Assembly (NCBI GenBank): GCA_039654915.1
Contig: CM077594.1
Coordinates: 11,932,001 to 11,996,000, forward strand
Reading direction: 5' to 3'
DNA from: Aquilaria yunnanensis
Lineage: Eukaryota; Streptophyta; Magnoliopsida; Malvales; Thymelaeaceae
DNA: 64,000 bases
Shown piece by piece: positions 24,083 through 34,759 of this stretch (the stretch's first letter is position 1; each line of letters starts with the position of its first letter). The notes beneath the pieces are model-generated. The model made no database searches and was not told the DNA's origin. It saw only the letters and a program-made list of their open reading frames with translations. Made by a program: the position numbers and the translations under genes.

Positions 24083-24585
24083 GGATATAAAGCACCATTG
24101 GTTCCAATCTTTAAATTCGTATTGCAAACCAATCCCCAATCTTCATTTTGTTTCAAATTGGTCCTAAACCTTTATAATTAGTTGTATACTAGACCCCAAC
24201 CCTTGGGTAGGCATAGAAACTCAATTTATTAAAAAGAAAAATTGATAATCTAAATTTTCCATTATCTGTTAGAAAATTATGATATAATTTGAATTTATGA
24301 AAAAACAAAAACTGAACATTTTAACTTAGAACTTAAAAAATTAATGTTAGATAATTCATAAGAGTAAACGAATTCAAACTATTAGGTAATTGTCTTCTAG
24401 TAAATTTAAATTGAGTCATAATTTTGTTACAGTTAATGAATAATTTAAACTATCAATTTTTTATTATTTATAAATCTAGTCTTTATGCCTGCCTAGGGTA
24501 AGGGACCAATTTAAAATTAAAATAAAGGCTAGGAATTGATTTGCAATAAGAATCAAAGGTTTAGGACCATTAGTGTTATTTACCC
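24083..24585. mobile_element. Long-TIR element 'b' (503 bp), same family, nested in 'a'
   Basis: The two halves are imperfect inverted repeats (left GGATATAAAGCACCATTGGT, right end inverted GGGTAAATAACACTAATGGT). It is bounded by an exact 10-bp direct repeat AATTTTTAAA at 24073-24082 and 24586-24595. No coding capacity. The inner DNA is a recognisable relative of 'a' and 'c'. Confidence 0.85.
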
Positions 24586-25722
24586 AATTTTTAAATTTTA
24601 ATTTAAAATGTTTGATAACCATCTATCTATAAATTCAATATGTGTTATAATTTTTTGACAACTAAAAAATCATTTAAATTATCAATTTTTTTCTCTTTAT
24701 AAATTGAGTTTTTGTACTGATTTAGTTTTGACTAAGATAAATATAGGGACTAATATGCAACAAGGTAGAAAATTAGGACCAATATGCAACGTTATGAAGT
24801 TTGAAGACCAATTCGCAACAAAAATTAAAGGAAAAATTACAAAAAATCTCCTAAGGTTTAGCAAAACCTCGAGTTTTATCCCCACTGTTTCAAATACCTA
24901 CAATTTCCCCCTAAAAAGTTAAAATATCTACACTTACCCCTTCCAACCTTAATTTTGTTAATGACTTGTTTAAAAAAAGGGGGAAAACTCATTTTCTCCC
25001 CCCTAGCATTCTTATTTTAATAATTTAACCCCAAAACTTATGCATCTAACTTTAGCCTTTAGACACAAAATTTTATAACAAAAACAAAATTTGTACACAA
25101 GAATGAGATCAAAATAAAAGAGAGCAGAAAGAAATTAAAAAAAAAAAGCTTGAAATCAAAATCATAAAGAAAATTAAAACAAAAACAAAATCAAAACATG
25201 AATGAAATTGAAACAAAAATAAAATAAAAAAAAAAACATAATCCAAACAAAAATGAAATTAAAATAGGAACGACTATGAAACCAAACAAAATTGAAACAG
25301 GAACAAAATCGAAACAAAAACAAATTGCTTGGAATTGTGAAGGTTATACAGTTTTATAATTGGAACTCGTCGAACAAGAATAAGGAGCTCTGCTTCAAAT
25401 TGGCTAGAATCGCAAAGGATGGCTAACAAGTTGAGGACAACTATTGAGAATAGTTGGAATAACTGGTGGCTGGGATCGCGAATAGCGAACAGTTGGAATC
25501 GTAAACGGTGAATGACTGGAATCATGAATGGCAAGCAGGGAAAGTGATGGAGATTAAAGAGGACAACTAAGATTCGAATCACAATCGTGGATGATGGTGG
25601 ATTCGGTTTTGCAACAATGGATGATCGTGGATTCAATCTTATGACAGTGGATAACTGAGATTCAAATCTCAAACAGTTGACGAGAGTGGATTCGATCTTG
25701 CGACTGTTGGCGACAGATATTC

Positions 25723-28295
25723 TGTGACGACTCTCTTATTCAATGACGGTTTAGACCGAGTAAGTATGTTTATTTAAGTGTTTTTACTTAAACACCTCAA
25801 GTTAGCATTTTATTAAGCAAGAAAGACAAGCTAAGTTTAAGTAAAGATGAGTTTCTAAGTGGGTTTAGCACCGAAGAATCAAAAGGGCAAAATAGTAATT
25901 TTGACCCAAGCGAGTAACGTGACTATATCAGGAATTTTGACTAGTTAAGTCAAGACCATAAGTTATCCTAACTATTAGAACTATCATTTGAAAAAAAAGT
26001 GCAAAAATTGCACTAAGTGCTCAAGTGAATCAATTATGCCTTAAGAGGCTTACATGTCCAAGAGGCTTAGTGTAAGGAGCTTTTGGACATACTTTAAGAC
26101 CTAGGAGGGATGGTTTTGGGTGAGTATTTAGTGACCAAAGTGAAACAAATGAAAATTTGAGGGTTAAGGGACAAAAAAACAAGAAGTAGGCTTAGTGGAG
26201 TTGGTAGGATATTTCTACCAAGCCTTTGGCTCCCATTTTCATTCCTTCTCTCCAAAATTTCGTAGTTGCCTCTCCCCACCAGATTTCCTACTCCAAGCCC
26301 CCCAATTCCTCAAGTTTTCTTCAAATTTGAAGGCCCCAAAGTGATTACAAGAAGCCTCAAGCTTATTTTTGGTGTCATAGCTTCAATCTAGCTCTTTGAT
26401 GCTTGTTCTGGACTTAAAACCTAAGGTAAGCTTCTTGGCTTAGTTTGAGTTGGTTCTAAGTTGCTTGAATAGCTAGAAACGGTCTTAATTTAAGATTCTT
26501 GGTGCCATATCACGTTGGTTTTAGGATTGGAACTCAAGAGAGCTAGGTTGAGCTCAAGTGTGCTTGTCTTTTGTTCTTGCTTTGTGGCTGAATTTGACGT
26601 AAGGGTTTAAGTTAATTTAGCTAAAATAATGCATAGAATTTTATTATTACATATGGGGATGAAGTAGAAACAAGACCCATGTAATTTGGTTTTGAGAATT
26701 GAGAAGTTAGGCAAGTTTTGCACAAGTTCGCGTCCAATTGCCCAATGCTGGAAAAATGTTGGTGACGTGTCACTGTTGTTAACGCAAGTTGGCAACACGT
26801 TACTGGAGATGTTCTAGGAAACCCAAGCATTAATGCCATTGGCGACGCGTCACTAAAGCACAAACCCCTCGAGCTCGGGGCATCCTAAGAGTGTTCCAAT
26901 CTCTCGGTTAGCATCCTTAGGCTATCTTAAGATGTTCTACAGCCTTGGTTAGGTCTAAGACTCCTTCCTAAGTTAAGAATTATACATTATTTAAGTGGTA
27001 GCTAAGCAATGTGGTTAAGGTAGAGCTAAGTTGAGTGGTAAGGGGGTATAAGTGCTTAAGTTGTCAATGAGGCACTAGAGGGATTAAGTGGAGTTTCGGA
27101 GTTTTCATTGGCCCGAGGGTTTAGTGTTAGACCATTGGGAAAATGAGGAAAAAACTTAAGGAAATCCCAACCAAACCATATGGTTTGGTAAGTAAGCCAC
27201 TAAGGAGCTCTAAGCTAAGCTTTAAGAGCTTGCAAGTTGGACCACATAAGATGGCTACCTTGCACAATAAGTTAAGGGTAAGACGAGTAAGTTTTGGGAG
27301 GAGGAGATGACCTACTTTAGGACTCGTAAGTGAAACTTAAGAAAGGTAAAGTATGCGAGATATAAGGGCTAATGTCTCAAGTACCTCTACCGTTTAAGCT
27401 CACGACAAGTATAAGGCACCTAAGGTGCAAGAAGTCCCAAGGATTATGTGTATTGTATATCATACATTCACGTATTGCATATCTTTTATGTTATTGTCTT
27501 GTGTTGATTGTTGGTTGGTTGCTTGGTTGTTGGTGTGCCATTTTTGCATGCTTTTTTGCTATCTTCTTTGCAGGTACCTCAAAGAACCCTTACTGAGTAC
27601 ATTTATGTACTCACTCCCTTAAATTTGTTGTACATGTTCTAACACCGGGCTTAACAATTAGTGGATAGTTGTCGGCTAAGTTTTCACTTTTTGCAGGTAC
27701 TTATTGTTAGGCATCCTTGAGATTCTAAGTTTATTTTTTATTTAAGCTTTGTACTAACTAAAGTTGTGCTTTTACAGTGTAAAGGTTAAATGGTGCACAA
27801 GGATAAAGAATGGGGCTTGCACTTGAAGCTTGATAGCTCAAAGATGAGGCTCAAGTAAAAGATCTTAGTTAAGGATTTTGTCTTGTATGTATATAGTACC
27901 TTATGTACTAGAATGTTGCCTATATTAGGATTCATTGTGATGTAAAACCATTGAGCTACTTTTGGGTGCATACTAGTGATGTTAAGTGTGCATAAACTAT
28001 TACTTGAAGTTGAAGTAACTAGTATTTCATTATCTTGGCACGGTTTAAGTACTTCTTAAATGCAATGCTCGAACAATGTTTTTGAAATGGTTTACTTAAG
28101 TGTTTGTATTGTCAGGACAAACGTAGGTATATCTTCTTGTAGCTAAGAAACTAGTTACATGTAAATTGTTTTAATTTACCTACAAGTAATGGTTAACCAA
28201 TAGTAACTAAGTGGGATTACAGTCCCAAATAGCCTATAAATTAAGTAATTCGGGACACTAGGACCTCGCTCCATGAAAAATTCGGAATCGTGGCA
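25723..28295 (+). mobile_element. Probable solo LTR of a chromovirus-type gypsy element
   Basis: This 2.57-kb insert sits inside the Mutator-like element. It starts TGTGACGA and ends TCGTGGCA, imperfectly inverted termini of a kind seen in Tekay/Del-type LTRs. Inside are a segment CTTACTGAGTACATTTATGT near 27590 followed by a GCAGGTACTTATTG motif near 27695, both usual in such LTRs. There are also three imperfect copies of a TTGGNGACGNGTCACT motif (about 26758, 26789 and 26838). I could not find a matching 5-bp duplication, so edges are provisional. The frames at 27372-27622 are hydrophobic and spurious. Confidence 0.55.
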
Positions 28296-28439
28296 ATAGA
28301 GGTGTAGGCACTTCATCTTTGATGCTAGTGAAACGGAAGGTAGAGAGGGCAAAGTTTTTGTTACGAAATTTGGTGCTTGGAGGGAAAGTTAGATGCATAA
28401 GATTAAGGGGTCAAATTATCAAAAAAAGAAGGCAAGGGG

Positions 28440-28482
28440 AGAAAATGAGTTTTTCTTTCTTTCTTTCTTTTTTTTTTTTTTT
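28440..28482. repeat. Pyrimidine tract (CTTT repeats and poly-T)
   Basis: A run of TTTC units leading into a T tract within the right TIR of the Mutator-like element. Confidence 0.8.
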
Positions 28483-28697
28483 GTTTTAGCAAGTCATTAA
28501 TGGGGTTAAGGTTGGAGGGGGTAAGTGTAGATATTTTAGCTTTTTAGGGAGGGAGTTGTATGTAATTGAAACAGTAAGGACAAAACTCAAGGCATTGCCA
28601 AACCTCATGGGGCTTTTTATAATTTTTCTATAAGTAAAGTTTGGGGACTTTTGGTGCAATTTACTCGAAGAATAGGTTTATCCAAGTGTAATTAATA

Positions 28698-29233
28698 GGT
28701 TAAATTGCACAAAAAGTCCTAAGCCTTTAATTCTCATTGTAAATTGGTGCTCAACCTCCATTTGATCACATATTGGTCCCAACCATTTATAATTTATTGT
28801 ATATTAGTCCCTAGCTTTAGAAAAACTAATTTTCACAGCAACTTGATTCATAGAGAAAGAAAGCTAGTAATTTAAATGTTCCATTAACTACCAAAAAATT
28901 ATGATATGGATAAAATTTGTGAAAGATAACCATCAAATAGTTTGAGTTCTAACTCCCATATATATATATATTTGATCTCAATTTTTTGAATTCTAATTTA
29001 AACGATTTAGTAACTATCTTCATGTAACTTCAATATGTCATAATTTTTTATAGTTAATAGAGCATTTGAACTATCAATTTTTGTCTTTCTAAATCGAGTT
29101 TATGTCTTGATAAAAGCTAAGGACTAATATGTAAGTAAGTATAAATGTTTGGGACAAATTTGCAACATAATAAAGGTTGAGGACTAATTTGCATTGGGAA
29201 TTAAAGGTATGAGACTTTTAGTTCAACTTTCTG
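28698..29233. mobile_element. Long-TIR element 'c' (536 bp), same family as 'a' and 'b'
   Basis: Left end GGTTAAATTGCACAAAAAGT; right end inverted CAGAAAGTTGAACTAAAAGT. It is bounded by an exact 10-bp direct repeat GTAATTAATA at 28688-28697 and 29234-29243. Internal inverted arms carry the same landmarks as 'a' and 'b' (GCAAATTAGTCC-like and ATTGATAATC-like). It begins about 11 bp after the right duplication of 'a'. Confidence 0.9.
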
Positions 29234-29382
29234 GTAATTAATACTAAAGTTCAAAGGGAAAAGACTCATTGATGCTAGTTTTAAATAATCTAACTTGTTT
29301 TCTTTATAGTTGGATCTTGGTCCCATAGGAACTTCAGGAATATTATGTTTATACCTCATAGAAATCCTCATTTTTGTTTTGC

Positions 29383-29977
29383 AGAAATATCAAATTTGCT
29401 ACTAATGTTTTGGGTTGAGAGCGGATATGTCATTATAGTTTTTTTTTTTTTGCCCAATCTCCCACTAATGTTTTAAAATTGGCCGAATATGCTACTGCCG
29501 TTTAGAAAAATAACAGAAAATGGTAAAAAGAGCAGGTTTTGAAATCTTTGGGTTATTATGCATTTTTAAAAAAATATTAGGATCTTTGAGATTTTTACTA
29601 AAAGAATGTTTGATCTCTGCCATCAGTACTTCAATCCTGTTATTGTCTCTATCATCAGTACCCCAACCCTATCGCTGCCTTCCCTCTATCTCTATTGTCT
29701 AATATCCTCCCTGACATTTTTGAGAGAGAGATAGTTTAATTACAAAAAGTCTCTGAAGTTTTTTAACAAAACTTGTTATTTTTAATATTTTTTGTTAGCT
29801 TTTTAACGTTTTCTGTTAGATTTTTAATGGCCAGTTATGTATTCACTCTTAATTTGAAACTTCAATGACATATTCGGCCCATTTTAAAACATTAGTGGGA
29901 GATTGGGAGAAAAAAAAACTATAATAGCATATCCACTCTTAACCCCAAACTTTAGTGGCAAATTTGATATTTTTTCC
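29383..29977. mobile_element. Long-TIR MITE (about 590 bp)
   Basis: 29385-29510 is the inverted counterpart of 29850-29975. Shared inverted blocks include ATATCAAATTTGC, CCCAATCTCCCACTAATG and GGCCGAATATG. No clean target duplication was found. The 60-codon frame at 29520-29702 lies inside and is not a gene. Confidence 0.75.
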
Positions 29978-29997
29978 TCTTTTTTTTCTTTAACTTA

Positions 29998-30120
29998 TAT
30001 ATATGTGTGTGTACACACACAGTTAGACACACACACACACACACACACATATGCATGCATGCATGCATGTATGTATGTATGTATTTGTTTATGTTTGTGT
30101 ATATCACACACACACATACT
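29998..30120. repeat. Compound microsatellite
   Basis: Successive TATATG/GTGTGT, (AC)n, (GCAT)n and (GTAT)n runs, then another short (AC)n. Confidence 0.95.
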
Positions 30121-30129
30121 AATACATGA

Positions 30130-32180
30130 AGCCTGTAAATATCATACTTTTATCATACCAATCAATTTATTTACACTTACCATATCGTCAACTCTCCTCA
30201 TTTTTCTTTCAAAAAAGTTCTCCTAACCTTGGCTTAATTGGCCGGATTTGACTATTCTTCCTTAATTTATATTCTATTTTTTTTTCAAATAATCAACTTC
30301 ATTAGTAAAATTTTTTCTTTACTTTTGTCAAATCTAGTTTTATTTTCCATATTAGACAAGGTAGAGGAGTTGCAAATTGAAGGCGACAATAGAGAGTTCT
30401 ACTCAACAGAGTTAGCTGATCTGCTTTCTTACGGCAGATTGAGAGTTAGCATTCATTAGTTTGTTTATTAATCCAAGCATTATACTAGGTTTATATCGCT
30501 TATTTTTTTAGATTTTTTTATTAGTTATTAGTTTATAGGTTCTAATACTGAGAACATTTGTGTATCCTCTATAGTTTTTCTGTGTAATACTGCATTACAA
30601 AGATACTATAAGCGGCATGAGTTTAGCATACTATCTCTGCAGAGTCCATAGTTGCTTCTTATTAATAGATATTATATGACCTACTGGTAATGGAAAAGAA
30701 CTTTTATCCAAGAAAAAGAATTATGTTCTGAACTGGAGGGATCAAGATATATAATTCTATCATTTCATTTCATTTGCTCCGACAAATAAATATGTGCTGC
30801 TGGCCGCGGTGATTAGATTTGAAGCCTTTGCTAGGTGTTTATTTATTTAATTATTTATTTATTTTTGCTTTTTATGAAATTTACTTCCAATATTTGTATA
30901 CATGCAAAAGAAATTAATTCCCTGAAAATTACCGAATCAGACGCCACAAATAAATGGCCTCCATTTTTACTCATGATGTATTTTTGTAAGTATTTTATAT
31001 TAGCCCTACTGTTTCAAAAACATACACTTTATCCCTAATATTATATTTTCACTTATATAAAATAAGGAATAAACATATAACATATATTTTTTAAATTTAA
31101 ATAGTTAAAATATGAATATCAGATTAAATTATTTTCTTACTATTAAATTATTATTAACCCATTAATATTTAGTTGATGCCACGCTACTAAATAGTTCAAA
31201 TTAATAGTATTTTAAAAGTTAAAGTCAGTAGTAAAGGGGAACGTTGAGAACTGTTCATATTTGGTGTTGAGAGTGGGTTTCCGAAACTGGAAGGGGTAAG
31301 CTGTTTTTTGTTTTACCCAAATTTGGGTCGTTTTGTAATTCCTCCTTTTTCACCAGAAAAGAAAAAAACAAGAAAAAAAAAAAGGTGGAGAAAATGGAAA
31401 AGAAAATAGAAAACAGGTAGGGCCAGACATATCAAAACTCTCACATGCAATGGAGGAAATGGTTGTGACTTGCCACGGTCTTCCACGTCCTTTCATGGTT
31501 GAACAGCTGCAAAACCGCGTTCTTGCACGAATGGGGTTTTGCGAAGGGAAAAATAGGAAAAGAAAGGGGGCCAATTGATTTTAATCAATCAACTTCCCAA
31601 TTACCAGTCTATTCAGCTACTTCATGAATTCAAGAGTTGATTTGGTGATCATGTTAGGATCTGATGCGGCGGGATTCATCTTGGATTTTTCTGGAAGTAA
31701 GAATGAGGAGAGAGTATAATAAAATACATATTCGAGAGCCGATCATGGTTTTATTTTTTTTCAAGATAGATTTTCCAAGAGGCTAAATGCTAAGATTTTA
31801 TTCTTAATAGGCTTTGAGCTTTAATTTGTGCGGTTAGGTTAATTATGTCTTTTCCTTAAGGACTTAGGGATGGGTGTTTTGGGTTGTTTGTGCCTTCATT
31901 TTTCTTCTGAGATGAGGTATGAATTTTTTTTATTCATTTCTAATTAGAAAAACATTTTCTTGGACTAGTTGCTATTGCTCATTTGTGGCCCAATTTGTTT
32001 TTTATTGTAGATCAAGCAACTTTAACATGCAATTAGTATATATACATTGTTTGAATTGACATTGATATGAGTCAGTCATACATAAATTATAAATCAATCA
32101 AATTTGATATGGTGACTCAAGTATAAAAATAGCACATTACATGAGCTATCATTTGGGAAACAGATGAGTGGTAGGTAATT
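30130..32180. other. Intergenic DNA; no supported gene
   Basis: About 2 kb of AT-rich sequence. ORFs at 29903-30226, 30238-30459, 30835-31038 and 31574-31350 run through low-complexity DNA and show no domain. No transposon termini were recognised. Confidence 0.45.
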
Positions 32181-32189
32181 TAATTCTTG

Positions 32190-32960
32190 ACCTTAAAACA
32201 ATATACAAAATTATAAATAAGCTTTGCACAAGTGGGCTAGTCTTTTAAAACTTTTCCCTTGACCTTGATTCTCGGTATCCTCACAAATGAACTCCACCTT
32301 ATGGCTAGCTACACGAGATTGCTTATGCCAATTATCATTTGCTGGTATACTTTGGGTGACCTCCCTTTCCACCAACAGTGCCTTTCCTGGAACCTCAACA
32401 TATGTCCCTAACTGTAGCATGACCAACCTGCCTAATCTCAGGTCTTAAACCTTCCCCAAACCTAGAAGCATGAATATCTTCTTCAATTGCTAGTTTAGAT
32501 GCAAAACTTAGGGAGCTTAGTGAACTCCACCTCATATTCAAATACAGTCATATTCCCTTGCACCAAATCTAATAATTCTCTCTCATTCTATTGTTGAACA
32601 CTTAGAGGGAGGTAGTGGTCAAAGAATTTTTTCTTAAATTAATCCCATAAGCATGTTTCATTTCTTTTCTTCATACATTTTGCTCTAGGTTTTCCACCAA
32701 TCATGAGCAAGACCTTGTAATGTATGAGTTACTTAGTTCACTTTCTCCTCATTGGTGCACTTAAGAAAAGGTAAAGATCTACCTCCAGCTCTTGTATCCA
32801 TTTTTGTACTTCAAAAGGATCCTTGCAATTGTCAAAGACAATTAGATTGAACTTCTTAAATTAATTTAATGATTCATGAATGCTAGCTGTCGTTGTTGCA
32901 CTATAGCATCCTGTTGTCTCTATTTCAGTTGTTGAGTTAATAGTGTAGGAATGTTGTTTT
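32190..32960 (-). pseudogene. gag relic of a minus-strand Ty3/gypsy element (chromovirus-like)
   Basis: On the minus strand from about 32930 down, translation across stops gives FDNCKDPFEVQKWIQELE, then MRRK and a GLAHDWW-like block, FKKKFFDHYLPLSVQQ and ERELLDLVQGNMTVFEYEVE. These are the successive blocks of a chromovirus Gag (DP-EA--W-----I, W-EF---F---Y-P, R-E-E-F--L-QG---V--Y---F). The 71-codon frame 32426-32211 is its C-terminal part. Multiple stops and shifts make it dead. The matching primer-binding site lies at 33822-33833, upstream in this orientation, with a TRIM element inserted between. Confidence 0.75.
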
Positions 32961-33089
32961 TCATCAATGTTTGTTGCTAGGCTAGGCATATTGCCCATAT
33001 TAGGAAATAAATCTTATACAGTATCATTTACCCCTTCCATCATTGTTGATTGAGACACTATGGGTATCCCCTTGATTATGGTATGAGTC

Positions 33090-33541
33090 TGTGGCATCTT
33101 ATATCCCATATAGGAAGTCTTTGTGATTTTTAATGTATATATATAACTCCAATTTCCAAAGCCTGATCACCTAGTGCTCATCATTTTCATAAAAGATAGC
33201 CAATGTGGTGTGGGACAGTGTTCTGTGGATTGGTTCTAGAATTAGGTCATAACAAATGGTATTAGAGCTAACCCGATTTTGTGATGGTGTGAGTCATATT
33301 TCTGATTTTATACAAGTCGAGGCTTGATTTTGTTATGTTCACTCCATGCACTGTTCATATCCATCACTGACTGGGCTCATGATTTTTGATTTGTTTGTGG
33401 TTTAGTAAGGACATTGGGCATATAAATAGGGAAAATTATGACACCCCACATCCCATATGAGAAGTCTGTGTGATTTTTGATGTATATATATGTCTTCAAG
33501 TCTTAGAGCTTAATCACCTAGTACTTATCCTTCACAGAGTC
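33090..33541 (+). mobile_element. TRIM-type miniature LTR retrotransposon (3' LTR truncated)
   Basis: A short LTR starts TGTGGCATCTTATATCCCAT at 33090 and ends near 33254 with AACA. A primer-binding site TGGTATTAGAGC follows at 33257-33268, then about 170 bp of non-coding DNA. A second copy of the LTR start appears at 33439 (TGACACCCCACATCCCATAT). It tracks the first through GAAGTCTNTGTGATTTTTNA and CACCTAGTNCTTATC until about 33535, then diverges. The layout and the AGTAAGGACATTGGGC stretch before the second LTR are typical of plant TRIMs. No coding capacity is expected. Confidence 0.7.
33257..33268 (+). promoter_or_regulatory. Primer-binding site of the TRIM element
   Basis: TGGTATTAGAGC, one change from the initiator tRNA-Met site TGGTATCAGAGC, two bases after the LTR. 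Confidence 0.7.
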
Positions 33542-33821
33542 CTCACCATCTTGATCATTCATTCTAGTAGCATGTGAGCTTTAACTAACATTAGTCCTTC
33601 TCTAGGTGTCATTTGTTTTATGCCTCTAAAGTATTAAAAACCAACTAAAGTAAATACCTTAAATATAAGAAAGGAAACAAAACAATGAATCAATACAATC
33701 AAATAGCCACAACATAAGCAAGCAGACGGTGACAAGATTCATGTCAAATAATGTGTTAGCCTAGTTCAAAGTTTAAGGGTTCCAAAGTCTAAGACATACG
33801 GTCTACAGAATCATAGCCTAA

Positions 33822-33833
33822 GCTCTGATACCA
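33822..33833 (-). promoter_or_regulatory. Primer-binding site of the minus-strand gypsy relic
   Basis: Reverse complement reads TGGTATCAGAGC exactly, the tRNA-Met primer site. It faces the gag relic at 32190-32960. Its LTR should lie to the right of about 33837, but I could not trace it. Confidence 0.75.
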
Positions 33834-33989
33834 CTTAATTTGAGCTTAGGTTAACAATGCTTTACCAACTAGAATTGAGCATATTAAAAGAGGAGTTCTG
33901 GTTTTGGCTTTTTGCCCTTGTTGTGATATAGTTTTGAAAGACTTATCCCATTTTTTTTATACTGCCCAATCTCCAAGATTGAATGGAGT

Positions 33990-34720
33990 CTCTCTCTAGG
34001 GGTGGTTCATTCAACTCCAAATGAGGACTTTCTTCATTGGATCATAAGAAGCCTCCCTGATAATTCTGCATGGAAATCAGAGGCTAGGGATATGATTTTG
34101 CTTTCTTTGTGGAGTATATGGACAGCTATAATTCTATGGTATTTCAGAGGGTGATTATTGATCTTTATCAGGTCATTAGGAATAGAGATATTCTAGCTTA
34201 AGAGATTCAAAGGGCAAAGATAGTTTAAGGAGCACATACACACATCTTACCTTCCTCGCCCATCTCCTTACTTGAAGAGTTGGGGGGCTCAACACTCCTC
34301 CATTTCCCCTTTTATTTTCAATGTTGATGGTGCTTGGAATCCAATCTCCAGGGCGAGGATTGTGGCGTGGACTTTTCGGAATCCTTCCTTAGGCTTTTCT
34401 TTTGCTTCTTATAATTGATAGGTGGAAGCCCTTCTGCTATGTGCACAGAGATCAAGCTTATTCTTTTTGCTGTGAGGCTGCTCTTTCATTAGGTATGGCC
34501 AATATGCTGATTTTGACGGATTATCTAATGGTTTCTTCAAATTGTGGATTATGCTCGAATCCATCTAGATATTGAGCTAGATCTTTAAAAAATCCAGCAG
34601 CTTTTAAGCCATTCTAGGAAAGTAAGTATCTTGGTAGTCTGCCGATCGGTCGTCAATCAAATCCATTTTATGGCTACTGCAGCCCTTAGGTTATCTTATT
34701 CTTCTTAGTTTTTTATCTCC
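33990..34720 (+). pseudogene. LINE 3' relic with RNase H-like region
   Basis: Across stops, the plus strand gives a linker block MILLSLWSIWTAIILWYFRG at about 34090-34150. This is the LW-IW--RN--VF-type region that follows the RT zinc finger in plant LINEs. Then FNVDGAWNPIS at about 34318 marks the start of the RNase H domain, followed by LLLCAQRSS- and TDYL-like remains. The final block near 34680 (ATAALRLSYSS) precedes an A-containing tract. No open frame remains. Confidence 0.6.
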
Positions 34721-34759
34721 TTTTTTATTATTAAAAAAGCTAATTTTATTAAGCTAATT

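Larger units (their letters stand above)
24831..28630. mobile_element. Long-TIR Mutator-like element, nested in 'a' and holding a solo LTR
   Basis: 24831-25110 (GAAAAATTACAAAAAATCTC...) is the inverted counterpart of 28340-28630 over roughly 270 bp. Shared inverted blocks include CTACACTTACCCC, AATGACTTG and TTATGCATCTAACTTT. Flanks AAATTAAAG (24822-24830) and TAAGTAAAG (28631-28639) are a degenerate 9-bp duplication. Subtracting the solo LTR, the element was about 1.2 kb and had no transposase. Its left interior is A-rich, and 25330-25720 has a repetitive GGAATCGTGAATGG-like texture. Confidence 0.78.
23794..28666. mobile_element. Long-TIR element 'a' (Mutator-type MITE), split by two insertions
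   Basis: Left end GGATACAGTGCATCAAAAGT and the reverse complement of the right end, GAGTAAATTGCACCAAAAGT, form inverted termini. Flanks are GAGAATAGG (23785-23793) and AAGAATAGG (28668-28676), a 9-bp duplication with one change, as for Mutator-like elements. The element is interrupted by copy 'b' (24083-24585) and by the composite insertion at 24831-28630. Removing them leaves about 550 bp, the length of the uninterrupted copy 'c' at 28698-29233, which supports this reading. Confidence 0.8.

Noticed and set aside
25274..25672. 132-codon minus-strand ORF
   Set aside because: It lies in the repetitive interior of a Mutator-like element. Its hydrophobic, repetitive translation has no domain, so I do not call it a transposase.
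29998..30120. ORF at 29903-30226 crossing the microsatellite
   Set aside because: The frame is open only because of the repeat. His/Thr and Cys/Met runs are artefacts.
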